Part shown: piece by piece, positions 1-7,910 of the stretch
Position numbering within the stretch: the first letter of the stretch is position 1
Layout: every line of letters starts with the position of its first letter
Assembly: GCA_036382905.1 (NCBI GenBank)
Contig: DASVPL010000287.1
Location: 1 to 13,219 of the forward strand
Origin: AC-37 sp036382905
GTDB taxonomy: Bacteria > Actinomycetota > Thermoleophilia > Solirubrobacterales > Thermoleophilaceae
Reading direction: 5' to 3'
DNA length: 13,219 nucleotides
Program-made: the position numbers and the translations under genes
The notes under the pieces: generated by a model
Told to the model about the DNA's origin: nothing
Databases searched by the model: none
Seen by the model: the letters and a program-made list of their open reading frames with translations, nothing else

Positions 1-108
1 GACCGTCACCGCGCTCCCAGCCTGGCGGGTGGCGGGTCCGCCATTCCGGCGCGTCGGCTCCCCTTAAGGCTCCACGAGCGACTGCCGACAAAGCTCAAAC
101 AGTCGTCC
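1..108 (+). other. Leader region upstream of the wall hydrolase gene
   Basis: No coding region is visible here. Bases 30-43 form a small inverted repeat (TGGCG, four-base loop, CGCCA). An 8-bp palindrome CCTTAAGG at 62-69 is one of the few AT-containing spots. The last 20 bases before the ATG at 109 are A/C-rich and carry no Shine-Dalgarno-like purine run, so initiation of the next gene is probably not driven by a strong ribosome binding site. Actinobacterial wall hydrolase genes are often preceded by a cyclic-di-AMP riboswitch, but I cannot recognise that fold in these 108 bases. Its body could lie to the left of the window. Confidence 0.25.
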
Positions 109-2883
109 ATGACCCTCTCCCGGACCCACACCCAGACCGACTTCGCCCCGCTCGAGGTGGAGCGCTTCGAGCACGTCCCCGGCGGGCGCGAGCTCGCGCT
201 GCTGCGTGTCGAGGGTCGCTACCGCTCGAAGCTCGCCCGCCCGCTGCTCGAGGCCGCGCTGCTGGTCGACGACGGCCTCGCGATCCACCGTCACGACCCC
301 CTTCCGGAGTCGTTCGACATGCGCGAGGGCCTCGGCGACGACGACTGGCTCTGGCGCTCCGCCTTCGCCGTCTCGTGCGCCGCGCTCGAGGACGAGGACA
401 CAACCTTCTCCATCCAGGTCGCTCCGAACCTCGTCCTGGAGGTCGGTCGCCCCGCCACGTGGGCGGCACCGCGCGCCACCCGGCGCCGCTCGCGCCCGGC
501 CGCCGCCACGAGCCGCCGCGCAGTGGCCGCCTCGATCCTGCTGGCGCTCTCGCTGACCCCCGTCAACATCAACGGCCTCGCCGACGCGGCCGTGCTCAAG
601 CTCAAGAAGGCCGACGGCACGATGGAGGCGATCGTCACCCAGACCCCGCCGCTCGATCACCCGCCGTACAACGACCTCTGCGCCCAGCCCGAGAACGCGG
701 GTGCCTGCGACCAGGCGCCGCAGACCGTCAACTCGCAGCCCGCGCCGGCGCCCGCCCCGGCCGAGCCCGCGCAGCAGGAGCCCAAGGACCCGGCCCCGTC
801 CGGCAGCGAGGAGAAGCCCGACAAGGCCCCCTCCGGCGACCGCGGCCGCAGCCAGGACGGCGACCACGGCGACGAGGCGAAGAAGCCCAAGAAGCCCAAG
901 AAGCACCACAGCTCCTCCGGCCGCTCCGGTGGCCGCAGCGCCGGGCATCGCAACAGCCACCCGAGCCGCAGAAGCACCCCGCGCAAGCCGGTCCGCCACC
1001 GCGACGGCAGCCCGACCCGCTCGGCCCCCGGCTACTTCGACGCCCTCCCGACTCCCGAGAAGGCCGAGGGCGTCCCCAACTTCGTGATCCGCAAGTTCCG
1101 CGTGCCGGTCTTCCTGCTCCCGATCTACCAGGCCGCCGGCACCGAGTACGGCATCCGCTGGGAGGTCCTCGCGGCGATCAACGAGATCGAGACCGACTAC
1201 GGCCGCAACCTCAACATCTCCTCCGCCGGAGCGCTCGGCTGGATGCAGTTCATGCCGCCGACGTGGAAGTCCTACGGCGTCGACGCGAACAAGGACGGCA
1301 AGAAGGACCCCTTCAACCCGGTCGACGCCATCTTCGCCGCGGCCCGCTACCTGAACGCCAGCGGTGGCGAGAAGGACATCCGCCGCGCGATCTTCGCCTA
1401 CAACCACGCCGACTGGTACGTCGACTCGGTGATGCTGCGCGCGAAGCTGCTGTCGGGCGTTCCGACCGACGTGGTCGGCTCGCTCACGGGCCTGACCGAG
1501 GGCCGCTTCCCGGTCGCGGCCCGCGCTCGCTACGCCGACGACATCGACGCGCAGAACGCGACCCACCGCCTCAAGCGGGGCCCCAACGCCAACAACGTCG
1601 TGCACGACAACCCGGCTCGCGACGGCATCGAGATCTTCTCCGAGCGCGGCGCCCCCGTGGTCGCGGTCAACGACGGCGAGGTCGAGCGCATCGGCCACAC
1701 CCGCAAGCACGGCAACTACGTGGTCCTGCGCGACGTCTACGGCAACGAGTACCTCTACGCCGGCCTCGGCAACGTCGCCGACTTCTACCCGGTGCCCAAG
1801 AAGAACCCCGGCCCCTCGGGCAACGAGGCCAAGGCCGTCTCGGCGCGCACCGACGCAGGCCGCCCGCAGCCGAAGGTCACCTCGAAGCGCCGCGTGTTCG
1901 CCCACCCGAGCCGCGCCCGCTCGAAGACGGCCGGCGGCCTCGAGCAGATCTTCGACGCCGAGGCGCGCGACGGCGGCAAGTTCCAGACCTACGGCCACGT
2001 CTTCACCCCGGGCCTCGGGCTCGACCGCGACAACGCCACGCTGCGCCGCCTGAAGCCCGGCGCGCGCGTGATCGGCGGCACGGTGCTCGGCCGCGTCGGC
2101 CGCCCGGACCCGAAGAAGGCCGCCCACATGAACTTCATGGTCCGCCCGGCCGGCAGGGGCGCGCCGCGGATCGACCCGAAGCCGATCCTCGACGGCTGGA
2201 AGCTGCTCGAGTCGACGGCGATCTACCGCGCCAAGGGCAAGAACGTCCTCAAGGACAGCTCGAGCGCGTCGATCGGCCAGATCCTGATGATGGCCAAGCC
2301 GCTGCTCGAGCGCCGGGTGCTGAACGACGAGCGGATCGAGCTCGACGCGAGTGGCCGCAACGACATCCGCACGGGTCAGATCGACCGCCGCGTGCTCGCC
2401 GTCCTCGCGTACCTCGCCGAGTCCGGCCTGAAGCCCACGGTCAGCTCGCTGCGCTCGGACCACGGCACCTACACGAGCTCGGGCAACGTCTCGGAGCACT
2501 CGACGGGGACCGCCGTCGACATCGCCGCGATCAACGGCATCCCGATCGTCGGCCACCAGGAGCGCGGCGGGATCACGCACCAGGCGGTCAAGCGTCTGAT
2601 GGCCCTCCAGGGGACCATGCGCCCGCACCAGATCATCTCGCTGCTCGACCTCGGCCAGAACACCGTGGCGATGGGCGACCACAACGACCACATCCACGTC
2701 GGCTTTCGCCCGAACGCCGGTGACAATCGCAAGACGGGCCGCGCCGCCATGGCCGTCCTCGACCCCGATCAGTGGACCGACCTGATGAAGCGCCTCGGCG
2801 AGATCGAGAACCCGGTCGTGCCGACCGAGCCCTCGCGCTTCGCCCTGCCGGTCAAGCCCAAGCACCGCGGGCACGGCGACTAG
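109..2883 (+). CDS. Multi-domain peptidoglycan hydrolase: lytic transglycosylase, degenerate M23-like domain and M15-like peptidase domain
   Basis: Predicted 924-residue exported or membrane-anchored wall enzyme. Residues 1-135 form a polar domain of unknown function. An arginine-rich stretch and a short hydrophobic segment follow (about 137-150), acting as a signal peptide or signal anchor. A Pro/Ala/Glu then Lys/Ser/Arg/His linker spans about 205-305. Residues 325-450 match MltB-type lytic transglycosylases: the candidate catalytic Glu is E361 in NEIETDYG, followed by GALGWMQFMPPTW and DPFNPVDAIFAAARYL. Residues 495-700 have the outline of an M23 (LytM) domain, but the zinc ligands are replaced: R504 and E508 stand where HxxxD is expected, YAGL replaces YAHL, and HMNF replaces HLHF. 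Residues 760-870 carry an M15/DD-carboxypeptidase signature, with H797 and D804 in SEHSTGTAVD and H861/H863 in DHIHV. The ATG at 109 is the earliest start giving the whole N-terminal domain, though no ribosome binding site supports it. The GGDEF-EAL gene follows after 18 bases, so an operon is likely. Domain calls are confident; the cleavage specificity of the last domain is inferred. Confidence 0.9.
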   Translation: MTLSRTHTQTDFAPLEVERFEHVPGGRELALLRVEGRYRSKLARPLLEAALLVDDGLAIHRHDPLPESFDMREGLGDDDWLWRSAFAVSCAALEDEDTTFSIQVAPNLVLEVGRPATWAAPRATRRRSRPAAATSRRAVAASILLALSLTPVNINGLADAAVLKLKKADGTMEAIVTQTPPLDHPPYNDLCAQPENAGACDQAPQTVNSQPAPAPAPAEPAQQEPKDPAPSGSEEKPDKAPSGDRGRSQDGDHGDEAKKPKKPKKHHSSSGRSGGRSAGHRNSHPSRRSTPRKPVRHRDGSPTRSAPGYFDALPTPEKAEGVPNFVIRKFRVPVFLLPIYQAAGTEYGIRWEVLAAINEIETDYGRNLNISSAGALGWMQFMPPTWKSYGVDANKDGKKDPFNPVDAIFAAARYLNASGGEKDIRRAIFAYNHADWYVDSVMLRAKLLSGVPTDVVGSLTGLTEGRFPVAARARYADDIDAQNATHRLKRGPNANNVVHDNPARDGIEIFSERGAPVVAVNDGEVERIGHTRKHGNYVVLRDVYGNEYLYAGLGNVADFYPVPKKNPGPSGNEAKAVSARTDAGRPQPKVTSKRRVFAHPSRARSKTAGGLEQIFDAEARDGGKFQTYGHVFTPGLGLDRDNATLRRLKPGARVIGGTVLGRVGRPDPKKAAHMNFMVRPAGRGAPRIDPKPILDGWKLLESTAIYRAKGKNVLKDSSSASIGQILMMAKPLLERRVLNDERIELDASGRNDIRTGQIDRRVLAVLAYLAESGLKPTVSSLRSDHGTYTSSGNVSEHSTGTAVDIAAINGIPIVGHQERGGITHQAVKRLMALQGTMRPHQIISLLDLGQNTVAMGDHNDHIHVGFRPNAGDNRKTGRAAMAVLDPDQWTDLMKRLGEIENPVVPTEPSRFALPVKPKHRGHGD

Positions 2884-2890
2884 CCCGCAT

Positions 2891-2895
2891 AGAGG
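2891..2895 (+). promoter_or_regulatory. Ribosome binding site for the GGDEF-EAL gene
   Basis: AGAGG lies six bases before the GTG at 2902, inside the 18-base gap after the stop codon of the wall hydrolase. It supports the GTG as the true start and co-transcription of the two genes. Confidence 0.6.
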
Positions 2896-2901
2896 CCCCT
2901 C

Positions 2902-5052
2902 GTGGACGCGACCGTCAAGCAGAAGCGGCGCTGGCTGATCGAGTTCAGCCTCGTCAGCCTGATCCCGATGATCCTGCTCGGGTACTTCCTGGCGCAGACG
3001 CTCGGTGACCAGGCCCGCGAGCGCAGCGTCGCCTCGGCCCGCTCCGAGGCCCGCCTCGTCTCCGACATCGCCGTGCGGCGCGCGCTCGGCAGCGAAATCG
3101 AAGCCTCACGGGCGCTCACCCGCGAGGGCCAGGACGCGCTCGGCCGCGCGGTCGTCTCGGCTCGCGCCGGGACCGACGTGGCCCGGATCACCGTGCGCGA
3201 TCGCACAGGCACCGTCCTCTGGTCCGACGACCGCCTGAAGATCGGCGAGTCCGACAAGCCGCCGACCGAGGCGCGCGACGCCCTCTACGGCAACACGGTC
3301 TCGAAGGTCGTCGACATGAGCAAGAACCCGATCACCCAGGACGCGAGCCTCGGCCGCGTGCTGAAGATCTACGTTCCGCTGCGCGCCGAGCCGGGCGGAC
3401 CGCCGGTCGGCTCCTCCGAGGTGTGGATCCCGTACGCGGGCATCGCCAGCCAGATCGAGAAGGACACGCGCACGCTCTACGTGGCGATCGGCGTGGGCCT
3501 CCTGCTCGTGTGGGGCTGCATCGTCGGCGTGGTCGCCGGCGCGTCGCAGCGCCTGCGCCGCCAGGCCGCCGAGAAGGAGGAGCAGGCGCTCTCCGACGGC
3601 CTCACCGGCCTCCCGAACCGCACGATGTTCGCCAGCCTGCTCGAGAAGACGATCTCCGCCACCGGCCGCCGCAAGAAGCTGGGCGTGGTGATGCTGATGG
3701 ACCTCGACCGTTTCAAGGACGTCAACGACACGCTCGGCCACCACAACGGCGACCTGCTGCTCCAGCGGATCGGCTCGCGGCTGCACAGCGTGCTGCGCGA
3801 GAGCGAGACGGTCGCCCGCCTCGGCGGCGACGAGTTCGCGATCCTGCTTCCCGACGTGCCCGACCGCCAGTCGGTCGTGCCGGTGGTCCGCCGCGTGCTC
3901 AAGGTGCTCGAGGAGCCGGTCGTCGTGGGCGGCCTCGCGCTCCAGTGCGAGGGCTCGATCGGCATCGCGATCTTCCCCGAGCACGGCAAGACCGTGGACA
4001 GCGTCATGCGCGCCGCCGACGTGGCGATGTACATGGCCAAGGAGAACCGCTCGGGCTACGAGTTCTACGACGCGCGCCGCCACGAGCACCGCCACGACGC
4101 GGGCCGGCTCGCGCTGATCGGCGAGCTGCGCCGCGCGATGGACGAGACCGAGCTGGTCCTCTACTACCAGCCGAAGGTGAACATGCGCACGGGTCGCGCG
4201 GAGGGCGTCGAGGCGCTCGCGCGCTGGCACCACCCCGAGCGCGGCCTGCTCTCGCCGGACGAGTTCATCCCGCTCGCGGAGCGCTCGAACCTGCTGCGCC
4301 CGATGACGCTCTACCTGCTCGACTCCGCCCTGCGCCAGGCGAACGCGTGGCGCACCCGCGGCCTAGAGGTGAGCGTGTCGGTGAACCTGTCGATGCAGAA
4401 CCTGATCGACATGCGGCTGCCGAACGACCTCGCGCGCCTGCTCACGAGCTGGCGGCTTCCCCCGGGCTCGCTCGAGCTGGAGATCACCGAGTCGACGATC
4501 ATGGCCGACCACCGCCGCGCGATGACGATCCTCACGCGCCTCAACAAGATGGGCGTGGCGCTCTCGGTGGACGACTTCGGCACCGGCTACTCGTCGCTCG
4601 CATACCTCCAGAACCTGCCGGTGGACTCGATCAAGATCGACAAGTCCTTCTGCATCTCGATGAGCGAGGACGCGGGCAACGCGACCATCGTGCAGTCGAC
4701 GATCGACCTCGGTCACAACCTCGGGCTCCAGGTCGTAGCCGAGGGCGTGGAGACGATCGAGGCCTACAACAAGCTGCGCGAGCTCGGCTGCGACTACGCG
4801 CAGGGCTACTTCCTGAGCCGCCCGCTCGCGCCGGAGAAGGCCACCATCTGGCTCGAGACGATGATGGCCGGCGAGGAGCCGCGCGAGATCGAGCCGGCCG
4901 AGCCGGTGCCGGTCGACGAGGACCTCGACGCGCTCAGCGAGTGGTCGCTCGAGGCGCCGGCGTCCGCGCTCGCGCTCCAGGCCGAGGCTGAGGCCGAGGC
5001 CGAGGCCGACGTCGAGTCCGACACCGAGCTCGACGCCGAGACCGCGTCCTAG
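2902..5052 (+). CDS. Membrane-bound diguanylate cyclase/phosphodiesterase (GGDEF-EAL)
   Basis: 716 residues from a GTG start. The protein should make and/or break down cyclic-di-GMP at the membrane. TM1 is about 11-33, an extracytoplasmic sensor-like region spans 34-191, TM2 is about 192-214, and the enzymatic domains are cytoplasmic. The GGDEF domain (about 228-390) is intact: DGLTGLPNR at 232-240, MDLDRFKDVND with D267 and D269, and GGDEF at 308-312. The inhibitory I-site position reads RESE (299-302) rather than RxxD. The EAL domain (about 405-655) keeps the expected residues: EALAR from E437, N495, E527 in the LEITES strand, D557/D558 of DDFGTG, K578 of KIDKSF, and E614 in AEGVET. Both activities therefore look possible; which dominates cannot be told from sequence. 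The C-terminal 60 residues are acidic and end in an Ala-Glu repeat. Its stop overlaps that of the convergent regulator gene. Confidence 0.95.
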   Translation: MDATVKQKRRWLIEFSLVSLIPMILLGYFLAQTLGDQARERSVASARSEARLVSDIAVRRALGSEIEASRALTREGQDALGRAVVSARAGTDVARITVRDRTGTVLWSDDRLKIGESDKPPTEARDALYGNTVSKVVDMSKNPITQDASLGRVLKIYVPLRAEPGGPPVGSSEVWIPYAGIASQIEKDTRTLYVAIGVGLLLVWGCIVGVVAGASQRLRRQAAEKEEQALSDGLTGLPNRTMFASLLEKTISATGRRKKLGVVMLMDLDRFKDVNDTLGHHNGDLLLQRIGSRLHSVLRESETVARLGGDEFAILLPDVPDRQSVVPVVRRVLKVLEEPVVVGGLALQCEGSIGIAIFPEHGKTVDSVMRAADVAMYMAKENRSGYEFYDARRHEHRHDAGRLALIGELRRAMDETELVLYYQPKVNMRTGRAEGVEALARWHHPERGLLSPDEFIPLAERSNLLRPMTLYLLDSALRQANAWRTRGLEVSVSVNLSMQNLIDMRLPNDLARLLTSWRLPPGSLELEITESTIMADHRRAMTILTRLNKMGVALSVDDFGTGYSSLAYLQNLPVDSIKIDKSFCISMSEDAGNATIVQSTIDLGHNLGLQVVAEGVETIEAYNKLRELGCDYAQGYFLSRPLAPEKATIWLETMMAGEEPREIEPAEPVPVDEDLDALSEWSLEAPASALALQAEAEAEAEADVESDTELDAETAS
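4981..5010 (+). repeat. Imperfect 6-bp tandem repeat coding for an Ala-Glu tail
   Basis: Five successive hexamers of the form GCCGAG (second unit GCTGAG, last GCCGAC) encode AEAEAEAEAD near the end of the GGDEF-EAL protein. Such in-frame hexamer runs can change length by slippage without breaking the frame. The tail is likely a flexible acidic extension with no catalytic role. Confidence 0.7.
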
Positions 5053-7910
5053 TCCTCCCGCTCCGAGCCGCCGAGCGCGGCGCCGAGCGCTCCGCGGGAG
5101 CGGATGCCGAGCTTGCGGTACGCGTTGCCGAGGTGGGTCTCGACGGTCTTCTTCGTAACGAACAGCGCCTGCGCGATCTCGGGGTTCGACAGCCCCTCCG
5201 CGGCCATCGCGGCGATGCGGCGCTCGCTCGCGGTGAGCGCGCCGACCCCTGAGATGCGCGGCCGGCGCGGGCGCCCGCCCGCCGCGCGCAGCTCCTGACG
5301 CGCGCGCTCGGCCAGCGGCCCGGCACCGCACGCGTCGGCGAGGTCGAGCGCCCGGCGCAGCGGCTCGCGCGCGGCCGAGCGCCGGTTCGCGCGCCGCAGG
5401 GCGGCGCCCAGGTCCGCCAGCGCCCGCGCGTGCTCGAGGCGCGCCGGCGATTCCCCGAGCACGGCGGCCGCCTCCTCCAGCAGCTCGACGCCGCGCGTTC
5501 CGCCCTCGGCCAGCCCGGACGCGCGCAGCGCCATGCCGATCGCGCGCGGGGTGCCCCAGGCGCGCGCCTCGCCCAGCATCGCCGCGGTCTCCGACCGGGC
5601 TGCATCCGCGTCGTCGTGGGCCAGCTCCGGAGCCGCCAGCAGCGGCGGCACGAGCGTCAGGTCGGTGTTCCAGCGCGCGCGCCGGCGGGCCAGCTCCGTC
5701 ATGTCGCGGTGGGCGCCGCCCGTGTCGCCGCGGGCGGCGCGCAGCCGCGCCCGCGCGTGGATGACGGGGTAGAAGGTGAGGTCGTCGCCGGCGGCGCGCT
5801 CGGCCGCTCCGGCCTCGATGAGAATCCGTTCGGCGTCGTCGAGCTCGCCACGCGCGATCAGGACGTCGAGCACGTAGCCGAGCATCGGCGGCGCGAGCGC
5901 GAACCAGCCCTGCGCGAGCGACAGCTCGGCGCAGCTGCGCGCGTCGGCCTCGGCCTCGGCCAGCTCTCCGAGGCGCGCCAGCAGCATGCAGCGCCAGCCG
6001 GAGCTGCACGCGAACGCGAGGGCCGAGCCCTGCCGCCGGGCGTCCGCTACCGCTTGGTCGAGCGCCTCGCGGGCGGGGCCGTTGGCGTCGGCGAGCGCCA
6101 GCACCTCGACCGCGGTGAAGAACGGAGTGCCCGCGAACCCGCTTGGCGCGCCGGCCGGCTCGCGCGCGCCGAGCGCGCGCTCGGCGGCGGCCGCCAGGGT
6201 CGCGGCGGGGGAGTCGCCGTACATCGCGTCCACGTAGGCCTGGGTCGCGATCAGCCGCCAGCCGGCGGGCGTGGCCGGCTCCGCGGCGGCGTCGTGGCGG
6301 CGCAGCCGTGCGCGCGCCCACTCGAGGCGCGCGAGGTCGAGCGACGCGGTCGCGATCAGCGTCGTCTCGAGCAGCAGCGCCAGCTCCGGGTCCGCGTCCG
6401 CGACGTCCTCGATCGCGCGCTCGCGCACCGCGTAGGACTCCTGGTGGCGGCCGGCCGCCTGGAGCGCGGCCGACCACTCGACCGCGCAGCTCGCGCGCAC
6501 CCGGGGATCGCCGGCCAGCCGCGCGCCCTCCTCGAAGTGCTCGGCCGCCGCCACGGGCTCCCCGGCGTGCAGCTCCGCCGAAGCGAGCTCGAGCGTGAGC
6601 GCGGCGCGGTCGTCCGTGGCGGGCGGCTCCGCCAGGGCACGCCGCAGGCATGCCGCGGCGGCGGGAGCGGCCCCGCGGGCGAGCGCGTCGCGTGCGGCCT
6701 CGCGCAGGGTCGCCACCACCCGGGGCTCCGCCGCCGGCTCGGTCGCGAGGAGGTGCACCGCGACCGCGTCGGCGCCCGCCCCCTCGGCGGCAAGCACCTC
6801 AGCCGCGTGCCGGTGCGCGTCAGCCCGCTCGCCCGCCGCGATGTCGGCGTACACCGCCGAGCGCAGGATTGGATGGGCGAACGCCAGGGGCCGCGCCGCG
6901 GCGAGGATGCCCGCGCCGGCGAGGTGCTCGGCCGCGGCAGCCGCAAGATCCTCGCCCAGCTCGGCGAGCGCGGCCGCGCGCCGCAGCGGAGCACCGTCGC
7001 CGAGCACGGCCACGGCGCGGGCGAGCGCGGCCGCGTCGGGGCCCAGCCGCGCCACGCGCAGGAGCACCGCACGGCCCACCGTCGGCGGCGCGAGCTGGCG
7101 CACGAGCGGCGCGGCCGCCGCTGCCGGCGCCACGCCGTCGGCGGCCAGCTCGCGCAGCAGCTCGCGGAGCAGGAACGGGTTGCCGCCGGTCGCCGCGCGG
7201 CACGCGTCGCAGAACGCGCGATCGGGGTCCGGCCCGAGCCGCGCGGCCACCAGCGCGGGCACCGCGTCCTCGCTCAGCGGCGGCGGCCGCAGGACGACCG
7301 CCCGCGCGTCGGTCGCGAGCGCGTCGATCGAGCGCCGGTCGGAGCCCGCCTCGTCCGGGCGGGCCGCCAGCGCCACGAGCACGGGCAGCTCGTCCAGCCG
7401 CGGGAGCAGGAACTGGAGAAAGCGCAGCGAGCTCGCGTCGGCCCAGTGGAGGTCGTCGATCACGAGCGCGGCGGGACCGCGTTCGGTCAGGTTCGCGGCG
7501 AGCCAGTAGAGCGCGTGGAAGTGCGGCAGCGACGGGTCGTCCGCGGCGGGAGCGCCGCCGGGCTCGGGCGCCGCGAGGCCCAGCAGCGGAGCGGCGGCGG
7601 CGGCGGCGCCGTGCAGCAGCGCGCGGCGGGTGGCCGCGTCGGCGCCCGCGAGCAGCGGCTCGAAGAGCTGGCGGACCACCCCGAGCGGGAAGTCGCGATC
7701 GAGCTCGGATGCGCGCGCGGACAGCACGGTCATGCCGTGCTCGCGCGAGCGCTCGCGCACCACCTCGAGCAGGCGTGTCTTGCCGATCCCGGGCTCGCCC
7801 TCGACGAGCACGACCCGCCCGCGACCGGCGCACGCCTCGCCGATCTCGCGCTCCAAGTCGCGCAGCTCGCTCTCTCGCTCGAGCAACATCTCGCCGCCGC
7901 CTCGCTCCAT
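5049..7910 (-). CDS. Large LuxR-family transcriptional regulator with AAA-type ATPase domain (MalT/LAL-like)
   Basis: About 953 residues, a typical size for large ATP-binding LuxR (LAL) regulators. The N-terminal ATPase begins with LLERESELRDLE. It has a Walker A motif GEPGIGKT at 38-45 and a Walker B motif VIDDLHWAD at 150-158, followed by a sensor-like LVALAARPDE strand. The middle (about 300-880) is very Ala/Arg/Glu-rich helical sequence, presumably TPR-like repeats that receive an unknown ligand or protein signal. The last 63 residues (from 891) are a LuxR/GerE helix-turn-helix: LTASERRIAAMAAEGLSNPE, then a recognition helix around TVETHLGNAYRKLGI. I chose the ATG at 7910 because AAGGG precedes it by eight bases; a GTG at 7940 and an ATG at 7889 are alternatives. 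It is divergent from the 64-codon ORF and secreted-protein pair, which makes that unit a reasonable regulatory target. That link is inference. Confidence 0.92.
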   Translation of the reverse strand: MERGGGEMLLERESELRDLEREIGEACAGRGRVVLVEGEPGIGKTRLLEVVRERSREHGMTVLSARASELDRDFPLGVVRQLFEPLLAGADAATRRALLHGAAAAAAPLLGLAAPEPGGAPAADDPSLPHFHALYWLAANLTERGPAALVIDDLHWADASSLRFLQFLLPRLDELPVLVALAARPDEAGSDRRSIDALATDARAVVLRPPPLSEDAVPALVAARLGPDPDRAFCDACRAATGGNPFLLRELLRELAADGVAPAAAAAPLVRQLAPPTVGRAVLLRVARLGPDAAALARAVAVLGDGAPLRRAAALAELGEDLAAAAAEHLAGAGILAAARPLAFAHPILRSAVYADIAAGERADAHRHAAEVLAAEGAGADAVAVHLLATEPAAEPRVVATLREAARDALARGAAPAAAACLRRALAEPPATDDRAALTLELASAELHAGEPVAAAEHFEEGARLAGDPRVRASCAVEWSAALQAAGRHQESYAVRERAIEDVADADPELALLLETTLIATASLDLARLEWARARLRRHDAAAEPATPAGWRLIATQAYVDAMYGDSPAATLAAAAERALGAREPAGAPSGFAGTPFFTAVEVLALADANGPAREALDQAVADARRQGSALAFACSSGWRCMLLARLGELAEAEADARSCAELSLAQGWFALAPPMLGYVLDVLIARGELDDAERILIEAGAAERAAGDDLTFYPVIHARARLRAARGDTGGAHRDMTELARRRARWNTDLTLVPPLLAAPELAHDDADAARSETAAMLGEARAWGTPRAIGMALRASGLAEGGTRGVELLEEAAAVLGESPARLEHARALADLGAALRRANRRSAAREPLRRALDLADACGAGPLAERARQELRAAGGRPRRPRISGVGALTASERRIAAMAAEGLSNPEIAQALFVTKKTVETHLGNAYRKLGIRSRGALGAALGGSERED

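Noticed and set aside
1..108. A possible cyclic-di-AMP (ydaO-type) riboswitch before the wall hydrolase
   Set aside because: Such elements often precede actinobacterial wall hydrolases, but no conserved ydaO core could be recognised and only 108 bases are available.
375..2723. A 782-codon plus-strand frame overlapping the wall hydrolase
   Set aside because: It is Arg/Pro-rich out-of-frame sequence without motifs, a typical shadow in GC-rich DNA.
64..2874. A 936-codon open frame on the minus strand opposite the wall hydrolase
   Set aside because: It mirrors the hydrolase codon pattern, is full of V/A/D/R low-complexity sequence and has no recognisable domain. The plus-strand gene has clear conserved motifs. 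Long antisense frames are expected at this GC content.
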